A stretch of 5,675 bases of DNA from Chitinophagaceae bacterium (lineage in GTDB: Bacteria; Bacteroidota; Bacteroidia; Chitinophagales; Chitinophagaceae): assembly GCA_003135585.1 (NCBI GenBank), contig PLCH01000011.1:1838-7512 (forward strand). The letters are read 5' to 3'. The notes beneath the pieces were generated by a model. That model worked only from the letters and a program-made list of their open reading frames with translations. It was not told the origin of the DNA and ran no database searches. Positions within the stretch are counted from its first letter, which is position 1. Each line of letters opens with the position of its first letter. The position numbers and the translations under genes were made by a program. This document shows, piece by piece, positions 1 to 5,675 of this stretch.

Positions 1-303
1 TTTATGTCTTTTCCCGACTATACAAAAATAATGACTTGGTTTGAAACCCTATAAACATTTGCCCGGGCTCTAAAGCTTGGGACTTTACGGGCTTCAGGCA
101 CGGGTAAATCTTTCGCTTTTATAAGCTACAACGAAAATTATGCGGATAAATTTTATGAAGAAACTCAAAAATCAAAATTTATTCACATTACGATCTTTGA
201 TTATTTATTTTCTTCGTTGGCATATATTTTGCTTGTAAAATCTCTAATTGCCATTTTTAAAAAAAGTAAGGGAAAAAGCCTTTTTTCTAACACACTTGGT
301 TAA
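1..303 (+). pseudogene. 3' end of an unrecognised gene, interrupted by an in-frame TAA
   Basis: Reading from base 1, the frame gives 17 codons (ending MTWFETL), then TAA at 52-54. It then continues for 82 sense codons to TAA at 301-303. The part after the first stop has no ATG or GTG, and its first TTG lies far inside (codon at 217-219), so it cannot be a separate ordinary gene. It still looks like protein: a mixed charged and aromatic stretch (SYNENYADKFYEET), then a hydrophobic segment (roughly bases 196-258, DYLFSSLAYILLVKSLIAIF) followed by a basic tail (KKSKGK), as in a membrane-associated C-terminus. A terminator-like hairpin sits exactly at the second stop, which supports 301-303 as the original gene end. 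I do not recognise the family. Alternatives are a base error at 52-54, or a gene ending at 54 with a chance open trailer. Coding origin is moderately likely; function is unknown. Confidence 0.5.
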
Positions 304-320
304 AAAGTGTGGAATTTTTT
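291..320 (+). terminator. Probable intrinsic terminator of the upstream gene
   Basis: A perfect 7-bp inverted repeat, CACACTT (291-297) and AAGTGTG (305-311), encloses a 7-base loop. After GAA it is followed by six T residues (315-320). The TAA that ends the upstream frame (301-303) lies inside the loop, a compact gene-end arrangement. The stem is only moderately GC-rich, so strength is uncertain. It also lies about 80 bases upstream of the large gene, so a leader or attenuator role is possible but less likely. Confidence 0.5.
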
Positions 321-401
321 CACCACTGCTTCTATTCCGAATAAAATGAAACTAACTGTTTATGTGAAATTTTTTATCCATATTATCCAATAATACCCTA
401 T

Positions 402-3400
402 ATGAAGCCAATTCGACCCCTCTTAAATTCAGCCCTGCTATTTGTCTCTCTACTCGTCGTCTCCCTTTCAGGTTTTTCGCAGCAGTTTCTTACTACCATC
501 AGCGGTTGGAATGCTTACGTTCATCTGCCGAATGATTACAAAGCCAGAAGCCCCAAAAAATATCCCACGATCATATTTTTCCCGGGTACAGGAGAAGTAG
601 GAACCGACCCAGCCTTATTGTTAAAGTATGGCCCAGGCCATTTTATAGCCCAGGGATATGATTTGAACTCTTTCGTAGTCAATGGCCAGACGATAAAACC
701 CATTATCATCTCTCTTCAGCCCCCTGGTTTATACCCGCAGCCCTGGCAATTGAATATCCTTTTTGACGCAATCCTTGCAAGATGGAACGTGGATCCTGCT
801 CATCTGAACCTGACGGGTTTATCAATGGGCGGATTTTGCGGTGATAATTTTGTCACGGAATCCGTTGCCAATGCCAAGCGGATCAATTCCATGGTGAACA
901 TGTCGGCGGTTATTCCAAATTATCCGATAACCAATTTTACCTGGTACGCCCTTTCCGGTGGAAAAGCATGGTGGTTTGAAGGACTTTATGATAACCGGGG
1001 TATGGACCAGATGGCAGCCATAATGAATGCAACGGTGCCAGGCTCAGCCCGGTATACTTCGTACGTGGGAGGTCACTGCTGCTGGAATACCTGGTACGAT
1101 CCCGGATATACTGAAAATGTAAACGGACAAAACTGGAATATATACCAGTGGATGCTGGCCCAATCCAAGGCCGGCATTCCGACCCCGCCCACTGTTTATG
1201 CAGGGCCGGATCAAACAGTTTCGAAACGCAGAGCGAATTTAACGGGAGCAGCATCAAGCAATAACGGCGCCAATATCGTAAGCACAACCTGGACGCAGAT
1301 CAGCGGTCCTACCACTGCGAATATCAGTTCTTCCGACCAATTGTCAACCCAGATATCAGGCCTGCAACCAGGTGTTTACGTTTTTATGCTAAGTGCAACG
1401 GATAACAAGGGTTTATCCAATACATCAACCGTGACGGTTACAGTCGGCACTCCCCAGCAGCCAACGGTCGGTGCAGGGTCTGCCCAAACGATTTCTCTGC
1501 CGACCAATGTGGTTACCTTGAACGGCACAGCCTTGGGTAACAGAGGGGCAGCCATCGTCAGCACCAACTGGACACAGGTCAGCGGTCCCAATTCAGCTGC
1601 GATTAATTCCGCTTCCAGCCTGAGCACCAATGTTTCGGGCCTTGTTGCTGGTGTCTATGTTTTCCAGCTTTCTGCCACAGACGACAACGGTTTATCAAAT
1701 TCTGCGACTGTAAGCGTTACGGTAAATGCTGTCGTCAATATGCCACCTACCGTTGATGCCGGTTCTGACCAATCGATCACTCTTCCTGCCAATTCAGTTA
1801 CTTTAACAGCCATCACATCCGGCAACAACGGAGCCAGCATTACCAGCACAAGCTGGACACAGACCAGTGGTCCAAATACTGCCTCGATCGGTTCTGCCGC
1901 CAGCCTGTCAACCGGCGTTACGGGTTTGATTGCCGGGACCTATACATTTAAATTTACCGCCACCGATAATCACGGCCTATTCAATATCGGAACGGTAAGG
2001 ATAACAATAAATCCGAGTACCAGTACGGCCCCCACTGTAAATGCCGGTACCAACCAATCCATCAATCTTCCTGCAAACACCGCCTCCTTAACGGGGACTG
2101 CCTCAGGAAATAACGGCGCTACGATCAGCACCACCACCTGGACGCAAAACAGTGGTCCTAATACAGCGAATATCAAGTCTGCTTCCAGCCTTTCAACCTC
2201 GGTATCAGGATTGACGGCAGGAGTCTATGTCTTTAAACTGGCGGCCAAAGATAATAATGGCTTATCCAGCAGCTCTACTGTAACGGTTACGGTAAACGCA
2301 GCAAGTTCATCGCAGCCTCCGACTGTAAATGCAGGGAATACCCAGGTAATGACCCTTCCTTTTAATACAATCACTCTTGCAGGCAGTGCCTCAGGAAATA
2401 ACGGCGCTACGATCAGCAGCACTTCCTGGGCGCAAAACAGCGGTCCCAATTCAGCGTCGATCGCTTCGGCTTCCAGTTTATCTACCCTTGTAACCGGATT
2501 GATAGCGGGCAATTATGTGTTTAAGCTGACTGCTACCGATAACAATGGTATGTCCAGTTCATCTACCCTGGCGGTCACGGTAAACGCACCCATTCCTCCT
2601 ACTGTATATGCGGGCCCCGCACAATCCATCACCTCCCCCGCCGGTACCGTTACTTTATCAGGGGCGGCAACAGGAAATTACGGAGCCTCCATCAACAATA
2701 CGACCTGGACGCAAAACAGCGGTCCCAATACAGCTAAAATTGGCACCCCTTCAAATTTATCAACTCCGGTTTCCGGCCTGGTAACAGGAACCTATATTTT
2801 TAAATTAACTGCTTCTGATAACGATGGTCTGTCAAGTTCGGCAACCATCACCATCACCGTTAATCCGGCCGCCCGGGTGGCCCCGAATGTCAGTGCAGGA
2901 AGCGATCAGACTATCACGCTACCGGTAAATTCAATAAGCTTAAGCGGAAAGGCTTCCGGTAACAACGGGGCTGCAATCACCTCCACGGTATGGAGTCAGA
3001 CCAGCGGTCCTAATAGTTCACAGATTTCTGCATCCTCCAGCCTTTCGACCAATGTTACGGGACTTGTTCAGGGAGTTTACATGTTTCAATTATTGGCAAC
3101 GGACAATAATGGCTCTTCGAATACCTCAACCATAACGATTACTGTAAATGAGGCCAATTTACCTCCAAACGTAAGTGCCGGCTCCGCCCAGACCATTACT
3201 CTTCCTGTGAGCACTTTAACCCTGAATGGGACGGCATCGGGCGATAACGGTGCAACTATTTCTTCCGTCCTGTGGGGTGAGGCCAGCGGCCCGAATTCTG
3301 CGAGCCTGGCATCAGTTTCCAGCCTCAGCACAGGGGTAACCGGACTCATCCGGGGCGTGTATGTCTTTAAACTTACGGCCAAAGACAATAGGGGCCTGTC

Positions 3401-5408
3401 CAGTTCGGCGACCGTCACGGTCACGGTTAATGCAGCGGCCAATATTCCACCGACCGTCAATGCAGGACCTGACCAGACAATCAGCCTTCCCGTAAGCAGT
3501 ATAACATTATCCGGCTCGGCATCTGGAAAAAACGGAGCCAGTATAAGCAGCACAGGATGGAATCAAACCAGCGGACCCAATACTGTGAATATTACTTCTT
3601 CTTCCAACCTGTCCAGTATGGTAACGGGACTGATCGCCGGTGTGTACTCTTTTGAACTGACTGCCACAGATAACAATGGATTATCCAGCGTGGCTACGGT
3701 AAAGATTACCGTCCGCGCTGCTAACATACCACCAGCGGTAAATGCTGGACCGGCCCAGTCGGTCAGCTATCCTGCCAGTTCAGTCAGTTTATCAGGGACC
3801 GCATCTGCTTTAAACGGCGCTACCATAAGCAGTACGGTCTGGACAGAAACAAGTGGTCCCAATTCCGCCAATATCAGTGCCCCGGCAAATATTTCAACTT
3901 TGGTGACGGGATTGAACGAAGGGGTTTATATTTTCAAATTGACAGCTACCGATAACACGGGTTTATCCAATTCGGCAACGGTTACCATTACGGTAAATGC
4001 CCCACCGAGTGTAGCCCCTGTTGTGAATGCGGGGAGCGATCAAACTATTACCCTTCCGGTAAACACAGTTGTACTGACCGGTGCGGCTTCGGGTAATAAC
4101 GGAGCCAGCATCAGCAGTACGGAATGGACCCAGACAAGCGGTCCCATTACAGGAACGATTGCAGCCAGTTCCAGTCTTTCCACCCATGTGACAGGACTCA
4201 TCCAGGGCGTATATACATTCCAGTTATCTGCCACAGATAACAACGGTTTATCCAATGCTTCCTCACTAACGGTCACAGTCAACGCAGAGCCGCAAACGGC
4301 CCCAACGGTAAATGCCGGTGCTGCTCAAACGATTACGCTGCCGGCTAATTCCGTTACACTGACTGGAGCAGTTTCAGCAAATAACGGAGCCAGCATTAAT
4401 AACACCCAGTGGATGGAAACAAGTGGTCCCAATACGGTCCTTATCAATTCTCCACTTGACTTATCAACTACTGTATCAGGACTGGTGCAGGGAACCTATA
4501 CTTTTGTGTTGACAGCTACAGATGATAACGGGTTATCCCATTCATCGGTGGTAGCTGTCACCGTAAATCCTGTTCCCAACCAAGCACCTGTCGCCAATGC
4601 AGGTCAGGACCAAACAATCACCTTACCTGAAAATTGGGTTGTCCTGGATGGAACCGGATCTTACGATCCCGATGGAAGCATTGTTTCCTATAGCTGGACC
4701 AAGGTCTCGGGACTGGGCGGGGTTACTATCGTGAATTCAAGCACGACAAATCCTACAGCAGAAAATTTACAGGCAGGCCAATATGTTTTTGAATTGACAG
4801 TAACCGATGATGCAGGGGCAACTGCTAAAAGTCAGGTGACCATTGCCGTTAACCCGGCCATTGCATTGCCTCCCGTTGCCAACGCAGGTCATGACACAAT
4901 AATTGCAATCCCTGTTGACACAACTGTTTTAAACGGAACTGCCTCCAGTGACCCAGATGGTAGCATCACCGCCTATCAATGGCAGGAAGTTAGCGGGCCA
5001 ACGAATGCGACCATTATATCCCCCGGATCCGCTATTTCAAGTGTGGGCAACCTGGTGGTGGGAGCTTATGTTTTCGAACTAACGGTTACCAACAGCCAGG
5101 GTTTGAGCTCGCGGGCATCTGTAAAAGTGAGTGTGGTCAGCACTTTCCGTTATACCTCGCAGCTTTTGCTGTATCCCAACCCGGCCCACGATATTATGAA
5201 TCTTCACCTTATAAGCGATACACTTGGGACGGTTATGGTGAAAATTTATGACATGAATGGCAGGCTCGTCCAGGCGGAGCAAATGGAAAAGCAGCAGGGT
5301 TATTTTGAGAAAATATTTAATATCAGCCATTTATCTAACGGCGTATATGTTCTTGAGGCAATTATTGGTCTCAATGATATGATGACTGTTCAGTTCATCA
5401 AAAAATAA
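402..5408 (+). CDS. Secreted alpha/beta-hydrolase (esterase-type) with 14 PKD/Ig-like repeats and a T9SS sorting domain
   Basis: The protein has 1668 residues and is complete. Residues 1-26 form a signal peptide: basic start MKPIR, hydrophobic LLFVSLLVVSLSG, likely cut GFS|QQ, leaving an N-terminal Gln as is typical of Bacteroidota. Residues about 30-257 form an alpha/beta-hydrolase domain of the polyhydroxybutyrate-depolymerase/carboxylesterase type. It has an oxyanion-region segment FFPGTGEVG (59-67), a nucleophile elbow GLSMGG with Ser141, a probable acid Asp197 (FEGLYD) and a probable His225 (GGHCCW). The expected activity is extracellular ester hydrolysis; the substrate is unknown. Residues 263-1579 hold fourteen Ser/Thr/Asn-rich PKD-like repeats, probably a stalk or a carbohydrate- or surface-contacting region. 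Residues about 1581-1668 form a Por-type sorting domain. The ATG at 402 is chosen because it begins a well-formed signal peptide directly; no Shine-Dalgarno is visible, which is normal for this phylum. Domain classes are confident; the triad assignment is inferred from motif position. Confidence 0.93.
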   Translation: MKPIRPLLNSALLFVSLLVVSLSGFSQQFLTTISGWNAYVHLPNDYKARSPKKYPTIIFFPGTGEVGTDPALLLKYGPGHFIAQGYDLNSFVVNGQTIKPIIISLQPPGLYPQPWQLNILFDAILARWNVDPAHLNLTGLSMGGFCGDNFVTESVANAKRINSMVNMSAVIPNYPITNFTWYALSGGKAWWFEGLYDNRGMDQMAAIMNATVPGSARYTSYVGGHCCWNTWYDPGYTENVNGQNWNIYQWMLAQSKAGIPTPPTVYAGPDQTVSKRRANLTGAASSNNGANIVSTTWTQISGPTTANISSSDQLSTQISGLQPGVYVFMLSATDNKGLSNTSTVTVTVGTPQQPTVGAGSAQTISLPTNVVTLNGTALGNRGAAIVSTNWTQVSGPNSAAINSASSLSTNVSGLVAGVYVFQLSATDDNGLSNSATVSVTVNAVVNMPPTVDAGSDQSITLPANSVTLTAITSGNNGASITSTSWTQTSGPNTASIGSAASLSTGVTGLIAGTYTFKFTATDNHGLFNIGTVRITINPSTSTAPTVNAGTNQSINLPANTASLTGTASGNNGATISTTTWTQNSGPNTANIKSASSLSTSVSGLTAGVYVFKLAAKDNNGLSSSSTVTVTVNAASSSQPPTVNAGNTQVMTLPFNTITLAGSASGNNGATISSTSWAQNSGPNSASIASASSLSTLVTGLIAGNYVFKLTATDNNGMSSSSTLAVTVNAPIPPTVYAGPAQSITSPAGTVTLSGAATGNYGASINNTTWTQNSGPNTAKIGTPSNLSTPVSGLVTGTYIFKLTASDNDGLSSSATITITVNPAARVAPNVSAGSDQTITLPVNSISLSGKASGNNGAAITSTVWSQTSGPNSSQISASSSLSTNVTGLVQGVYMFQLLATDNNGSSNTSTITITVNEANLPPNVSAGSAQTITLPVSTLTLNGTASGDNGATISSVLWGEASGPNSASLASVSSLSTGVTGLIRGVYVFKLTAKDNRGLSSSATVTVTVNAAANIPPTVNAGPDQTISLPVSSITLSGSASGKNGASISSTGWNQTSGPNTVNITSSSNLSSMVTGLIAGVYSFELTATDNNGLSSVATVKITVRAANIPPAVNAGPAQSVSYPASSVSLSGTASALNGATISSTVWTETSGPNSANISAPANISTLVTGLNEGVYIFKLTATDNTGLSNSATVTITVNAPPSVAPVVNAGSDQTITLPVNTVVLTGAASGNNGASISSTEWTQTSGPITGTIAASSSLSTHVTGLIQGVYTFQLSATDNNGLSNASSLTVTVNAEPQTAPTVNAGAAQTITLPANSVTLTGAVSANNGASINNTQWMETSGPNTVLINSPLDLSTTVSGLVQGTYTFVLTATDDNGLSHSSVVAVTVNPVPNQAPVANAGQDQTITLPENWVVLDGTGSYDPDGSIVSYSWTKVSGLGGVTIVNSSTTNPTAENLQAGQYVFELTVTDDAGATAKSQVTIAVNPAIALPPVANAGHDTIIAIPVDTTVLNGTASSDPDGSITAYQWQEVSGPTNATIISPGSAISSVGNLVVGAYVFELTVTNSQGLSSRASVKVSVVSTFRYTSQLLLYPNPAHDIMNLHLISDTLGTVMVKIYDMNGRLVQAEQMEKQQGYFEKIFNISHLSNGVYVLEAIIGLNDMMTVQFIKK
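1188..5138 (+). repeat. Array of 14 in-frame PKD/Ig-like repeats (about 285 bp each)
   Basis: Each unit opens with P-x-V/A-x-AG and carries a QTITLP-like strand, a conserved W(T)Q-x-SGP, a GLxxGxYxFxL strand, TDNNGLS and a closing TVTVTV strand. Units begin at 1188, 1461, 1746, 2031, 2319, 2598, 2883, 3165, 3450, 3732, 4014, 4302, 4587 and 4872, a spacing of 91-96 codons. The pattern matches the PKD superfamily, in particular the K319L-like PKD type found in bacterial surface proteins. Units 1-12 have NNG or a variant where units 13-14 have the canonical DPDGSI. The same peptide is usually spelled with different codons (PTVNAG in units 4, 5, 9 and 12), so most duplications are old and the fold is held by selection. 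Cysteine is absent from the array. Confidence 0.93.
5142..5405 (+). other. T9SS C-terminal sorting domain (Por secretion tail, type A-like)
   Basis: The last 88 residues of the large protein show the familiar order of this domain: LLLYPNPAHD (1588-1597), then VKIYDMNGRLV (1613-1623), then LSNGVYVLEA (1644-1653), ending QFIKK. In Bacteroidota this tail directs proteins across the outer membrane through the type IX system. It is normally removed on export, with the mature protein attached to surface lipopolysaccharide or released. This fixes the cellular location of the enzyme as cell surface or extracellular. Confidence 0.93.
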
Positions 5409-5436
5409 ATCTTTTTTACACAATAAAAGAAGTAAT

Positions 5437-5465
5437 GGAAAGCCCTTTCCTTGCTTATTTTATGA
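5437..5465 (+). terminator. Weak terminator-like hairpin after the large gene
   Basis: GGAAA (5437-5441) pairs with TTTCC (5446-5450) around a GCCC loop, 29 bases after the stop codon. It is followed by an interrupted T-rich stretch (TTGCTTATTTTA). The stem is short and the T-tract is broken, so termination may be partial and read-through into the next gene is possible. Confidence 0.33.
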
Positions 5466-5510
5466 TTCTTTTGGCAAGAATTTTGTTGGAATACGGGTAG
5501 AATATCCTAA

Positions 5511-5543
5511 GAAAACCAATCCGCCCGTCTATGAAAACCAATC
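5511..5543 (+). repeat. 11-bp direct repeat at the start of the downstream gene
   Basis: GAAAACCAATC occurs at 5511-5521 and again at 5533-5543, with a 22-bp period. The second copy begins at the G of the ATG at 5531-5533. The spacing is about two helical turns, which would suit a dimeric regulator, but no known operator is recognised and chance is possible. Confidence 0.4.
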
Positions 5544-5675
5544 TGTACGCTCTCCGGAGATTGTTCTGCCTATCAGAATATTTCCCTCTTTCGAGTTTTT
5601 TTTTCATTCTGATATTTCTTTTCCCTTTTTTCACGCAAGCAAATACCGTTGATGCTGGCAAGACCATCACGGCAG
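5531..5675 (+). CDS. Start of a second exported protein (partial, cut by window end)
   Basis: The ATG at 5531 opens 48 codons that remain open at the window edge. An in-frame TAG at 5498-5500 with no ATG, GTG or TTG between fixes this as the first possible start. The product begins MKTNLYALRRLFCLSEYFPL, a rather long N-region with RR, then a strongly hydrophobic core SSFFFILIFLFPFF (residues 21-34) and a probable cleavage at TQA|NT, or FFT|QA if Gln is placed first. The next residues, NTVDAGKTITA, resemble the opening strand of the PKD-like repeats in the preceding gene (PTVDAGSDQSIT). It may therefore be another surface protein with Ig-like modules, but only about ten mature residues are visible. 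No Shine-Dalgarno is seen. It follows the large gene by 122 bases on the same strand, with a weak hairpin between. A nine-T run lies in the signal-peptide codons. Confidence 0.72.
   Translation, partial: MKTNLYALRRLFCLSEYFPLSSFFFILIFLFPFFTQANTVDAGKTITA

Noticed and set aside
61..68. GCCCGGGC palindrome
   Set aside because: An 8-base palindrome inside coding-like sequence, with no partner site or other context.
140..238. A 32-codon open frame (starts MRINFMKKLK) in another frame
   Set aside because: It lies within the longer and more protein-like frame of 1-303 and has no independent support.
359..386. TTTATG and TATTAT, 16 bases apart, as a possible promoter for the large gene
   Set aside because: Such matches are frequent in AT-rich sequence, and the Bacteroidota pattern TAnnTTTG is absent from 304-401, so no promoter is claimed.
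346..393. A 15-codon open frame (MKLTVYVKFFIHIIQ) ending 8 bases before the large gene
   Set aside because: Such short frames are expected by chance in AT-rich DNA. There is no ribosome site and no sign of an attenuator after it.
937..4282. Several minus-strand open frames of 64-155 codons opposite the repeat array and hydrolase domain
   Set aside because: They are antisense shadows. Those opposite the repeats echo each other in step with the repeat unit, their composition follows from the + strand codons, and none has a recognisable domain.
5079..5330. Minus-strand open frame opposite the T9SS tail
   Set aside because: It overlaps a well-supported coding domain on the + strand and shows no protein-like motif.
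5455..5670. Minus-strand 71-codon open frame at the right end
   Set aside because: It lies opposite the signal-peptide gene on the + strand. Its Lys/Arg-rich content is the complement of the T-rich signal-peptide codons.

Overview
The window most likely comes from a member of the Bacteroidota, possibly a Chitinophaga- or Sphingobacteria-like environmental organism. Three things point there. The large protein ends in a Por/type IX secretion (T9SS) C-terminal sorting domain. Its signal peptide is followed directly by Gln, as is common in this phylum. The start codons lack a Shine-Dalgarno sequence. No finer taxonomic claim is possible from this stretch alone.

Layout, all on the + strand. (1) Positions 1-303 hold the 3' end of an unrecognised gene. 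One reading frame runs from the window edge to a TAA at 301-303, but an in-frame TAA at 52-54 breaks it. It therefore looks like a pseudogene, a sequencing error, or a gene that truly ends at 54 with an unusually coding-like trailer. A hairpin plus T-tract (291-320) surrounds the final stop and looks like this unit's terminator. (2) Positions 304-401 are a short AT-rich intergenic region with no convincing promoter. (3) Positions 402-5408 hold one complete gene of 1668 codons. It encodes a signal peptide, an alpha/beta-hydrolase esterase-type domain, fourteen tandem PKD/Ig-like repeats of about 95 residues, and a T9SS sorting domain. (4) Positions 5409-5530 are intergenic, with a weak terminator-like hairpin and an 11-bp direct repeat that runs into the next start codon. 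(5) Positions 5531-5675 hold the start of a second exported protein, cut off by the window end. Its first mature residues resemble the start of the PKD-like repeats.

The main protein reads as a secreted hydrolase carried on a long Ig-like stalk and anchored or released through the T9SS. The substrate cannot be told from sequence; a carbohydrate ester or polyester is plausible by family. The partial downstream gene may encode a second surface protein with related modules, so the two could belong to one locus. The visible part is too short to prove this. I see no RNA gene, CRISPR array, insertion sequence or attachment site. The parts are familiar, but the exact combination, a single hydrolase domain followed by a degenerate 12-unit array and two canonical PKD units, is worth following up.
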